A DNA stretch of 64,000 nucleotides, from contig NC_064554.1 in the NCBI RefSeq assembly GCF_023856365.1, forward strand, positions 1,727,001-1,791,000, in the 5' to 3' direction. The notes below the pieces were generated by a model. That model was not told where the DNA came from. It saw nothing but the letters and a program-made list of their open reading frames with translations, and did no database searches. The position numbers and the translations under genes are program-made. Positions 1 through 10,296 of the stretch are shown one piece after another. Origin of the DNA: Brienomyrus brachyistius. Lineage: Eukaryota; Chordata; Actinopteri; Osteoglossiformes; Mormyridae. The first letter of the stretch is position 1, and every line of letters starts with the position of its first letter.

Positions 1-849
1 TGTCACCACAAAAGGTTATTCCCAGTGATAACCACACTCTCAGGGGCTGTCAGCTGACAGTGTCTGGCCCGGTTCTGTTTGCTTTGCTCGAACGGGACTT
101 TCCTTTGGATGCCATCTATTTTTGCTCTTTCTTTGCCACTTAACTCCTCAGGACAGTTAAATTGTGCTTTACTAATTTAACCATTCTCCTGTGCGCACGC
201 ATACCCTCAATGTCAGCGGTGCTTTTAGGTGACTCAGGAGATGGTTCGACGGGCCCCCACCATCCTTGTGAATCAGTACGTCATTCTCCATGCATAGTTT
301 GTGGTATCTCAGGATACCCCTCATCATTTTCAGAAATGTACACACCTGGGAAGAAGAGGTTAAGTGGGTCAGTTAGCTAAAATGTAAATTCTGTTTGGGT
401 TTCATAGTAGTATCTAACTTGCATAACTGGTTGTCTAGTACTGGAATGCCGTGAATGTGGTGCCTACTATTGCATGGAATAAGTATGTGAGCCCATTAGA
501 ATAACCTAGTTGTCTGCATTAATTAGTCATAAAATGTGATCTGATCTTCACCTAAGTTACAATAGTGAACAAGCACAATCAGTTTTAACTGATAACACAC
601 CTAATATTGCATTGTTCTAGTATGCCTTGAATTCATCAGAAAAGTGTCTGAGTCCCTGGGCTAATGCCTTCAACAAAAGCTAAATGGTGTCTGGAGTGGA
701 ATGAATGAAATAAGATTGGAGGTGTGAGTTACAGCTACTTTGTAAAAAAATACTCAAACATTTTGAGTTTGCTGTTCACAAAAAAAAACACCTGTTGATG
801 TGAACAAAAAAAAAAAAAGGAGGGAGAACTAGGAAGACTTACGATCAAG
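1..849. other. Left-edge spacer, nothing recognised
   Basis: AT-rich sequence with only short random open frames and no splice-framed coding pattern. A short run of A residues at about 780-820 lies just before the first transposon relic. I see no gene or RNA here. It could be intron or 3' flank of a gene outside the window. Confidence 0.4.
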
Positions 850-1560
850 AAGTGCCGATTTGGATAAAGCTGGAAAGAGTAACCCTAATGGTTTAGAAGG
901 AATCCGTGGAATCAGTTGCCATCTCTGTTCATTAGTCTTCCATATGCAAAACATTGGACAGGCATGGTGTCCATGGCAGGACAGCACAGAGGAAGCCACT
1001 GTACTCCAAAAGAAACACTGTTGCACGATTGAAGTTTGTCAAAGACCACGTCACATTCCACAATGCTACCTGGAGAACGTAATGTGGACAGATGATACCA
1101 AGGTCGAATTGTTCGAGGAAAAAATGTGTAGCACTTTATATTGCATATAAAGGGCATGGCATACCAATACGAAAATATCATCACCATGGTGAACTATCGA
1201 CGGAGGGAGCATCATGATTTCGGGCCGCTTTGCTGGTGCCTCAGGGCCTGGACAGCATGCCATCATCAAGAGGAAAATTAATGCTCAAGATTATTAAGGT
1301 ATCCTACAGGATAATGTCAGGGTGGCTGTCCCCTAGCTGGGGCTCAGTAGGAGTTGGGTGATGCAGTAGGACAATGACCCTAAACATTGAAGTAGATCTA
1401 CTACAGAATGGCTACAAAATTGAAAATCTGCAATTTGGAGTGTCCCAGAACAGACCGTAACTTAAGAAAGATGCCATTCACACTAGACATCCTAAGAATA
1501 AGGCCGATCTGAAGCAGTTCTGTAAAGAAGAATTGTTCAAAAGTCCTCCTGAATGTGGCA
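850..1560 (+). mobile_element. Decayed Tc1/mariner transposase relic
   Basis: Conceptual translation in shifting frames shows the catalytic-core pattern of fish Tc1-like transposases. A segment ending in WTDDTKVELF at about 1083-1113 corresponds to the family's NVLWTDESKIELF block. It is followed by a degraded KHGGGSIMVWG-like stretch at about 1185-1225. Stops and frame changes interrupt it throughout, so it is a dead copy. Exact ends and terminal repeats were not resolved. Confidence 0.7.
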
Positions 1561-1679
1561 CAGGTCTGACATGTGAATCATTTATTATTAGATATCATTA
1601 ATCTATTAGAAGCAGTTTGACCAGTTACATGTAGTACTTCTTTTTTCATATCCCATCTTACTCTCCTGTCTACTTTGAG

Positions 1680-2200
1680 ACAAATACACACACACCACTG
1701 AGCCAAATCATTATGACCACCTCCATGTAAAGCAAATAATTTTGATTATCTCATAAAAAATGGCGTGTGTTAAGGTTTGCGATGTATTATACGATAAGCT
1801 AACATTCGGTGTTCGTAGTCGACATGTTGAATGCAGAAGAAATGGGCAGGGATAAAGATCTCAGTGACACTGACAAGGGCCAAATCATTATGGCAGACAG
1901 CTGGGTCAGAGCTTCCCCAGAGCAGCAAGGCTTGTGGGGTGCTCACAATCAGCTATGGAGAGTACCTACTGAGAGTGATCTGAGGGAGAAACCACGAACT
2001 GCTGACAGGGTGTCGGGCAGCCAAGATTCATTGATGTGGGATGTGAATGACGGCTATCTTGTGTGGTACAAGCCAACTGAAGAATTACTGTGGCACAAAT
2101 AGCAGATTATTTTGATGATCGTCATGGGAGTGATATCTCATGACACACAGGGCATGGAGCCCTGATCCATTCAACATGTCAACTATGAGCACTGCATTTT
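1680..2200 (+). mobile_element. Second Tc1-like relic (N-terminal fragment)
   Basis: An open frame at 1809-2102 begins with a segment containing MGRDKDLSDTDKGQI. This resembles the start of the helix-turn-helix region of Tc1-like transposases (DLSDFDKGQIVMARRLG pattern). The frame then loses similarity, which suggests an internally deleted non-autonomous copy or relic. The left flank at about 1695-1735 (ccactgagccaaatcattat) looks like a terminal sequence of such elements, but I did not find a clear matching right end. Confidence 0.6.
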
Positions 2201-2224
2201 AGCTTACTGTCTAATACATCCACC

Positions 2225-2785
2225 CATCCATCCATTATCTCCCGCTGGATCCGAGGTCGGGTCGCGGGGGCAGCAGTCTCAGCAGGGAAACCCAGACTTC
2301 CCACTCCATGGTCACTTCATCATTCCCTCCCTCAGGGGGAATCCCAAGGTGTTCCCAGGCCAGCCGAGAGACATAGTCCCTCCAGTGTGTCCTGGGTCTT
2401 CCCCGGGGCCTCCTCCCAGTTTCTCACCAGGGAGGCATCCAGAAAGCATCCTAAGCAGATGCCCGAGCCACCTCATCTGGCTCCTCTCAATGCGGAGGAG
2501 CAGCGGCTCTACTCTGAATCCCTCCTGAATGACCAAGCTTCTCACCCTGTCTCTAAGGGAGAGCCCAGCCACCCTGTGTGTCATTTCAGCCACTTGTACT
2601 TGCGATCTCGTTCTTTCAGTCACTTCCCACAGCTCATGACAATAGGTGAGGATAGGAACGTAGGTCGACTGGTAAATCGAAAGCTTTGCCTTTTGGCTCA
2701 GCTCTTTCTTCACCATGACAGACCGATGCAGCGCCCGTATCATCCGCCTGTCGATTTCCCGTTCCATCGTTCCCTCACTCCGTGA
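2225..2785 (-). mobile_element. LINE 3' fragment (reverse transcriptase C-terminus)
   Basis: The minus-strand frame 2312-2767 contains the conserved C-terminal region of a common fish non-LTR retrotransposon. It shows an alternation of RSQVQVAEM, GLSLRDRVRS, VEPLLLRIERSQ and RWLGHLLRM, followed by a degenerate proline/glycine-rich tail. The fragment lacks the RT catalytic core and is a 5'-truncated copy. The TCCATCCATCC-like repeat at 2220-2235 is its 3' tail. Confidence 0.75.
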
Positions 2786-2849
2786 ACAAGACCCAGAGAT
2801 ACTTAAACCTCCACTTGGAGTAGCACCCCATCCCTAATCCCTGTCTAAT

Positions 2850-2985
2850 ACAGTATTTCTCAAATCAGTTCTGGGGGACCCCCAGATGGTCCATGTTTTT
2901 GCTTCCTCCCAACTCTCAGTGAATTGGGAGAGAGCAAAAACATGGCCTGTCTGGGGGGTCCCTGAGGACTGATTTGAGAAACACT
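2850..2985. mobile_element. Hairpin MITE, family A copy 1
   Basis: The arms are inverted copies. Left 2851-2900 starts gtatttctcaaatcagttct; right 2935-2985, reverse-complemented, starts agtgtttctcaaatcagtcc. Both include a GGGGGACCCCC-like block and a catgtttttgct block, with a short loop containing ctcagtgaattgggag. No coding potential. Related copies lie at 15239-15361 and 33270-33575. Confidence 0.7.
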
Positions 2986-2989
2986 AATA

Positions 2990-4600
2990 TAATATATCCC
3001 AGACCAAGACATGCACCTTTCTTACTGGATAGTCAACATTATTTGCTTCACATGGAGTTGGTCATTCATGACGTTTTGGCTACAGGTGAGAGCAAATTTT
3101 GAGGTCCGAATCCAGGATCAGGCTATTTATCTGGTGCATTTCAAAGAGGGTGGAGAGGTAGGTCAACGGCCCTGTGGAGACGTCACTGTTCTGCTGAGAC
3201 TGGGGCTCAAACCTGCAACCTTCCATTTAGAGGCACAGAGGCTTAACCCACTAAGCCAAACATTCCCCCATCAGTATAACGACAGGTTTGTCCGTCTATC
3301 AAGATTCACTAAGATAGGTATTGTCAGCTGCAGAGGTATGTAAACCACATCACTAGGAGTCTTACAGTATGAATGTACCTAGCACAATCATGATGACCAT
3401 TTCAGGATGCAGGGGCATTGAGTGAAAGAGGCCAGATGTCATGTACATCCACACCCAGACGGTGACCCGCAGTGTGGGGGCAGTACCTGCGCAGCCAGAA
3501 AAAGTGACATAAAAAGCCGAAATCCTTACAAAACCAAACCAGCATCTTTCTTGGTTGTACTGACTTGACACTGTGCAACAGACCTACCCACGTGTTTCAA
3601 AGCCTCAATTTCCCATCAGGCCTTTAAAATACAAATTTCAATCATGTCAAACTTTATTAACATATAAGTAACCAATAACAAAGGGACAGACTGCAACACC
3701 ACTGAGGAGGACATATCGGCATATGTAAAAGGCCCAGTTTTGGGCCCAACAGCATTAATGTGGTGTTCAGAGCAAAGCAGCATGATGACACTCATTCCAT
3801 CTGGATTTCCAGGGTGGCTTCACACCTCATCCTGCACAGGAAAGAACCCGGGTCAACAGGAAAAGGAAGCAGGCACATATAAAATCATGGTTTTCATGGT
3901 GTGGAGATAGATCATAATGGATCTTTTCTGAAACACCTTTTACACCCATAATGCAACAAACAGAAAGCCACAGACGAGTCAGATACCCCAAAAGAAACTT
4001 GTCTTATTCAAATGACTTCTGGGTGGGTGTTTGTAAGGGCACATCACATATGTGCCATTACATGTATTTTGGTAACACACATCACCAGATTCTTATTAGC
4101 GTTTCCAAACACACTTCCTGAGAGAAAAGTACTATCTCTCGCAAGCCAACACACTAAATCCAATCCGTTTCAACACACACCAACAAGCGCATATTCTAGT
4201 GTTACTCCTGAGACTGCACCTTAGCCTCAAACTCCACCGATATCAATAATAAACATGAATATTAACTTTGGGGTAGAAACATTGCGTTGCTGTTAAGTCA
4301 AGGTAACAACCGTGATCAGTACTTACGTTACTTACTTCCCGTTGACTGGCCAAGTATGAACAACTTCACTGACAGAGCCTAAATACTCACACACCAGCTC
4401 CCGATCGTGACAGAAAGAAGAATAACAGAAAATGTGCTGATGCTTATCCAGAGGTACATAGTATATACTTACATACACAATTCAAGGCAAGTACAACATT
4501 TATTCATGAGATGCTTTTGCTCATAACAATAAATGAGGATCTGAGAACCAATTCAACTAGCCTCTCCGGAGCAACTTGGCTTAAAGGCCCACCAGTGGTA
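2990..4600. other. Spacer with no recognised gene
   Basis: No gene recognised. At about 3190-3270 a stretch with 'tcaaacctgcaacctt' and 'ccactaagccaaaca' looks like the reverse tRNA-like head of the SINE family seen at 22738-22980, heavily decayed. The rest is AT-rich spacer without supported features. Confidence 0.35.
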
Positions 4601-4609
4601 TGATCACTT

Positions 4610-4945
4610 TGTTAGTCATGGGATGGGGGGGGTTGGGTAAAGACAGGATTCCAATCCATCACAGACCACAGTGTAAAAATTGCATTCAAAAATCCATCTT
4701 ATGCAGGGTTGCGGGGTCCACAAACTATGGGCACAAGGCAGGAAATAACCTAGGATGGGACACCAACCCATCACAGGGCACACAAACCATGCACACCTAC
4801 ATGCAACCTGACAACTCTGATTCACCTTAGCGTGTTTTTGGACTGTGGGGGGGGGGGGGGGCAACCAGAGAACCCGGAGGAACCCCCACGATGTGCAAAC
4901 TCCACACACAGAGCCAGAGACTTCAACCCCCATGGCGACTGTGCT
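4610..4945 (-). mobile_element. Decayed tRNA-derived SINE (minus)
   Basis: The reverse complement shows degraded SINE motifs in order: tgtgtggagtttgcacatcg, gggttcctccgggttctctgg, a run of C from the G15 tract at about 4848-4862, cagtccaaaaacacgctaagg, and 'cctgtgatgggttggtgtcc'. These match the body of the intact plus-strand SINE at 7821-8178. The copy is old and its head is poorly preserved. Confidence 0.7.
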
Positions 4946-6412
4946 GCCACATTCAGAAATAACTTTCGTTAATCGTTATGTGTGAAATTAGAGCCTAGCT
5001 TTGTCATGCAACCAAAATTCCCAAGTGGAGTCTTTAACCAATTATTTATTTAATCAAATTAAGTCAATCAATGATCAAAAAATGACAGCTAAATATTGAC
5101 CTTTTATCTTTACCTTGACAATCTGCTTGTTGCTGATGTAACGCCGGGTAGTAGCTCAGTTTCCCTGGTAACCACAGTAGGCCAGTGGGCACGACACTCT
5201 TAGTTAAGCTGGGGGAAAAGCAACACATACTAGCCTCATGTACAGGTTCAATAATTAGAATCAGAATTCAAGTCACAATGAACCTTCCATGACTAGTGGG
5301 TGGAGCAGAGATCATTAGCTGATGCGTTAGTCTTGGATGTATATTTTGCACCGTGTATGGTGCATCAAAGCCGAAAGAGGTGACTTCAGACCTGACCTGG
5401 GGTGCTAGCAACTCCGTATGGACTGTGGCTTACATGCTTTCAGAGCACAATGGATCATAGACATCATGGACAGAGAATTCCAAGAAAGAGTCATAGGGTC
5501 CATTCAACTTCTGAACCAGAAAAAGGGGATTATGATTAGCTACCAGGTCATTCAGTGGGGCCCCGAATTCACTGTAAAATGTCATGCTGTGCTGTATCAC
5601 AACACCAATGTTAAGCAAAATAAGGCATACATTATACAAAATAATAAAGATCGACTTTTCCTAGGTTATATTTAAACAATGGAAAGATCTTCTGTTTTAA
5701 ACATTTATATGAAAATACCAAAAAGATTTTGTAGAACATTCTAAATATACCACAAACTAAAATGCCATTTAATATTACATCACCATGTAGTTCTAAGAAA
5801 GGACAAAACACTTAATATCTCTAACAATATAGCTGGTGCTAGCATCCTAGCATACACTGCTCTGCAGTCTTCTGATCCACAAGGACCTGCTGCTCCCTGT
5901 TATACCCGTGTGGTAATACTCCCCACCTCCATTTCTGGGTTTTTCATGGTCCTTGGGAAGTACTGGATCAGGGGCCTCCCCTCCAGCAGGGGGCGCTTGT
6001 GGATTTTGAGAAGAAGAAACGTGGGTAGCATGGATCAGTGCATTACCTGAGACATGTTGGGAATGTTGGGCATGGCAATCACCTGACATTTTTGTTATGA
6101 CAGTGCTGGGAAATGGGGGAAATGGGAAATGAAGTCCCAAGCAAATTGACAGTAGCCTCCTCACACCCATAAATGATACGCAACATCCCGGAAATCTGTC
6201 GTTCCACTATTCAGTGATGGTAAAATCCCACCCCAGTCAATGTATATACGGTATTATCACAATAGCATCCAAAAATTAGCCAGCATCCCTGCCCTCCTGA
6301 ATACCCCTCATCTACCTGCCTGAAATCAATATCCCTAAGGTGGGATATCTGAAGTCAAGTCCCCACAAGGTACCACTTGGTGCCCATTGGACCAGAGGAC
6401 AACACATTATTC
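4946..6412. other. Spacer with no recognised gene
   Basis: Several open frames exist (for example 5418-5675 + and 5847-6170 -), but none shows a recognisable domain or homologue. A short minus-strand stretch near 6025-6090 looks weakly exon-like and was not accepted. No RNA gene seen. Confidence 0.3.
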
Positions 6413-6600
6413 AGCCAATCTTATCCAGAAAGGGCCATTGTGCATGCAGATTTTCACTGCAATTCCCTAATTAGATTACTAATTAGAGAGGACTGATTGG
6501 CTGAAGAGTCCTCACATCTGGGTTTGAACAGCTGACTTAAAGGTTATCCCAAAAACCTGCATGCACACTGGCCCTTTGCAGATAAGATTGGACACCCCTG
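6413..6600. mobile_element. hAT-like MITE, family B copy 1
   Basis: Non-coding element with inverted ends. The left end reads gccaatcttatccagaaagg; the right end, reverse-complemented, reads caggggtgtccaatcttatc. The interior carries 'gactgattggctgaagagtcc' and 'ggtttgaacagctgact'. The CAGGGGTGTCCAA end is typical of hAT/Charlie-type elements. Further copies are at 21537-21718 (best preserved) and about 15363-15476. Confidence 0.65.
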
Positions 6601-7820
6601 CAGTACAAGAAGTGCTGTCCAGCTGTAGGTCTCTGGGTTGTGGTTCAAGGGATAAGGGATGACACTAGACATGTGAAAAGTGCGAAGCAAAAGGAAGATG
6701 ATAGCATGGCTGGTGGAACCTGCACCCCCATTACCCCTGGTATGAGCTGTCAAAAGGGACACCACCTCACAACCCTGAATCTGATCATTTTAATGCCCAA
6801 ATTCTGGGGTCAAGTACACAATGACCTGAGAGATATTACAGCAAACAAGCACATGCATTAATATGAGCATTTCTGTTACCACCACTATTTTCTTGACAAA
6901 CAGGGATGCTTTACATATTCCATTAGAATTGTTTGGCTTAGTTAGTCTAGATGAAATGTGTAATATTAAGGGAAATATTCAGTTTACTCTGAAAATTACA
7001 CATACCTAGAACCTACCAAATTAAGGCATTGCTGGGATGGAAAGATGGTGATGGTCAGCGTGTATTTCTTCTTTAAATCATAACTAATATCACTGTCACA
7101 CCAGCTGCAGAGGGATTCTGAGAAACAGGCTGAGGTTGTCAGAACCCAATGACTTGTGCCAACTTCAACTGTTATAGGCCAACCACCAGCTGCAGGTACC
7201 ACAAAGTGGCTGGTGGCTACAATGTGCAAACACAGCTATCAGGGTTGCCAACCACTTGTAAATTTTTAATGGAATTTTAATTTATCAGTAAGAAGAGTCA
7301 AGTCAAATGTCCGTAAGTCAATCCACATTTTATATGACTGCTTGTCTAGCCCTAATATCAATCTTAAGTAAACACTGGTATTCACTGTCAAAAACTCTAA
7401 TGTAAGAAGCAGCAATTGTCCATATGTAGGGCAGACCAGGGATGTTTTTTTTTACATTTTGCCCGAAGCTCTGAGTTCTTTTAGGAATCACATTCAAATT
7501 TTGAAAGAAACTACCTACACGTGTCTTCTAGTAAACAGCACAGGTTTAATCTCTGTATCGCAGACAGACAATGAATGGTTTAGCCTGAAACACATGGAGT
7601 GAAATGTTGCAATTCTTCCCATAGTCAGTGATAGTTGTAACATTATAAATGACGTGGGTTTTATTATTCAACAAAATTTGGGGGTACGTATGCATGTATG
7701 CATAGATGCATAATGTATGTTAATCACAACTAAAATCAAAGATCACAGTAAAACCAAACAAAATCTGCAACTGTGCACCAGTTTTAATAACTGAATAATA
7801 GTGTGCATGTTTGCATGTGG

Positions 7821-8178
7821 AGGGCGGCATGGTGGTGCAGTGGTTAGCATTGCTGCCTTACCCTTCTGGGTCCCAGGTTCGAGTCTCCGCCTGGGTCACA
7901 TGTGTGTGGAGTTTGCATATTCTCCCCATGTCGTCGTGGGGTTTCTTCCGGGTACTCCGGTTTCCCCCCGCAGTCCAAAGACGTGCTGAAGCTAATTGGA
8001 GTTACTAAATTGCCCATAGGTGTGCATGTGTGAGTGAATGGTGTGTGAGTGTGCCCTGTGATGGGCTGGCCCCCCATCCTGGGTTGTTCCCTGCCTCGTG
8101 CCCATTGCTTCCGGGATAGGCTCCGGACCCCCCGCGACCCAGTAGGATAAGCGGTTTGGAAAATGGATGTATGGATGT
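7821..8178 (+). mobile_element. tRNA-derived SINE, near full length
   Basis: The best-preserved copy of this family in the window. The tRNA-like head has an A box in ggtggtgcagtggttagcat and a B box in caggttcgagtctc. It is followed by the gtgtggagtttgcatattct block, the 'gtactccggtttccccccgc' block, the 'gatgggctggccccccatcc' block, and a tail with 'ggataagcggtttggaaaatg' and a TGGATG simple repeat at about 8163-8178. Fragments or decayed copies lie at 4610-4945, 24728-24870, 40767-40800 and 61300-61570. Confidence 0.88.
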
Positions 8179-8288
8179 TTGCATGTGTGTGTGCGCAGTG
8201 TTAGTCACGATCAGAATCACAGTGGTGACAGGTGTATTGAACTCCTCCTAGTGTACCAGCTTAATGGGCTGTTAATGGACAGTTAATG

Positions 8289-8433
8289 CCAGGGATGGGG
8301 GACCTGATCCAGAATCAGCCAATAATAAAACAGTGATTCCCAGCTCCAGTCCTGGGGACTGTTATAGGCTGATTGAGGGGTCATCCCAAAAACCTGCACC
8401 AGCTCTCCATGGATCAGGTTCCCCACTCCTGGT
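8289..8433. mobile_element. Hairpin MITE-like repeat
   Basis: The outer arms are inverted repeats. The left arm gggatgggggacctgatcca at about 8292-8311 pairs with the right arm that reads, reverse-complemented, 'aggagtggggaacctgatcc'. The interior has 'cccagctccagtcctggg', another small palindrome. No coding capacity. The ends resemble hAT-type termini (CAGGGGTGGGGAAC pattern). Confidence 0.6.
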
Positions 8434-8839
8434 CTGTGCATTTCACCCAATCCAAACGCACAATGCATTAGTTAACTGGGCTCGAGAAGTGGCTGTGAAC
8501 AAGTTCACCTTGCAGCTAAGCGCAACAATATTAGCACTCACAACTTGTATAAAAGATATTTGCATCATAAAAATCATTAAAAATTATTTAAGTTTGAATG
8601 ATGCAAGTACAAAGCTTGCAGTGCTATCGCAAAAATAATTGAAGCCAAAAAAATACTTTCTTACCTCAAATTATTTTCCTTACAAATCTCAGTGTGTTTG
8701 TTTCAGGGCTGCTCCTTCTTCACATGTAAAATAAACACTAAACTGGACATGTGCCGAGTGACTTACGTGATCTGTAACTCGTTCAAGATTTGAGAAATAG
8801 ACTTTGTCACAACTAACCCATGTTACAATCATCGCCAGC

Positions 8840-9002
8840 GCCTGTACTACGAAGCGGGGTTACTGGCTTATCGGGGTAACTTGTTGGATTTAAGGGAGTC
8901 TGCGCAAAATTTAAGTGAACGAATATTAAGTCAATTTAAACTGTGGTACCTTAAATCCGACGTTACCCCGATAAGCCAGTAACTCCGCTTCGCAGTACAG
9001 GC
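8840..9002. mobile_element. MITE with ~50-bp near-perfect terminal inverted repeats
   Basis: Left arm 8841-8893 begins cctgtactacgaagcggggt. Right arm 8949-9001, reverse-complemented, begins cctgtactgcgaagcggagt. Both continue through the block ggcttatcggggtaac and end near 'ttaagg'. The spacer is about 55 bp of AT-rich sequence. It lies about 1.3 kb upstream of the ST13 start codon. High arm identity suggests relatively recent insertion. Confidence 0.8.
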
Positions 9003-10296
9003 CACCGGTCTCCCCTACTCACGGGCTTTAAAAAGATGCGAGTGGATGTACGCAATAGGCTAACCCAAGAGTCACTGGGGCCAATTCTTCCGTTGTCTGC
9101 ATCTTGCCGTCACGCCAACACTCATATACTGACGTCACACGTATACTCGAGATGTGGTATAAATGGGACGACGATTTCGAATCTATCTTCGGCGCATTTA
9201 CAAACTTAAATACAGTGAAGAGTCTACCACTAAGGCTTAGTGACTAAGCAGTACGACCAGTGCTTGTTTTATTGCGGAAAGGAATGTGGAATCAAACAGA
9301 AGAGGGGAAGACGAGAAGTGCTTTGACCTTGTTGTGTCACTTTATACAACACCTACAATATTTCAGCTTCTTGTTTTTTATTGTCATAAACTGGTTTAAT
9401 CGTGGAAGAACCCTAACCTCGGTTTCAAACAGCGCGACGCCATAAGAACAGTGAACCTAAAAACGCAGGGGGGAACTATATCACTGGACTGTTTACGTAG
9501 TAGCAGCGTTAATAAAATAAACCAAAAAAGAACCACACAGGGCAAGCTCAAGAGAAAACCACTGCAATAATCTATACACCAAGCACTTGCACAATCTATG
9601 ACAGATGCTGTAAATTCCCCTTTAAGGTTAACGAGAATATCCATCCGACAGTTTCGACGCCATTGGACAAACCCTCTATGACCACTTTTCTGTGCGACAT
9701 ATCCCTCGCACTCGCTAAGGACCTGTTTTGTTTGCTCATTATTGTGCCGTTTAATCAAATGCCTGTGTAAAAATAGCAGGTTTGCCAGGCAATAGTCTTT
9801 AGCGCGTTCGACGGGTGAGGGTGGCGGATGGTGGAGCCTTGTGTTGTCTGCTAAAGAGAGATTACACGAGGCTGAGATTAAGCGGGTAGCTAGCCATTCT
9901 ATTTGATTTTTGCAAGCAGCGGTGATTGTTATCTTGCTGAATATTATTTATTGACCTGCATACGTGTATCGGGAACCGCTTATATCGCCACTTGGTCTAC
10001 TTAGCAGTGGTGGTGTCATCCGGTTCTAGATTATATATTGGATGCATTTTTGTATGGAAGTAGTTTTGAATTCAGTGCTTCAGTAATGTATTGCAGTAAT
10101 ACGTGCGTTATTTTATTTGTATATGATTTATTCACGTATATGTGCATGTATGCACGTATAGCTGGTCAGTTGAAGAAAACGTGTTATGCGCTTTCTCGAT
10201 TGTTGATTTTGTGCCTTTTAGAGTCAAGAAAAACTAATCCAGTGTCTCTGTAGATTCTTCCTAGTGACTGTCGTGTGCTGGCCGTGCAAAATTGGA
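9003..10296 (+). promoter_or_regulatory. Upstream flank of ST13, probable promoter region
   Basis: Region between the MITE and the ST13 start codon. The minus-strand frame 9396-9758 has no recognisable domain. A TATA-like 'tataaatgggac' at about 9157-9170 and a CRE-like 'tgacgtca' at 9131-9138 are visible, but they are over 1.1 kb from the ATG and may not belong to ST13. The transcription start site cannot be placed from sequence alone. Confidence 0.35.

Noticed and set aside
6020..6090. Minus-strand stretch 'atgcccaacattcccaacatg' followed by a gtaatg donor, looking like a small exon
   Set aside because: Poor pyrimidine tract at the supposed acceptor, no homologue recognised, and neighbouring frames do not continue it.
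7000..7229. 77-codon minus-strand frame ending near a gtaggttc donor-like site
   Set aside because: No domain, no recognisable partner exons, composition like spacer.
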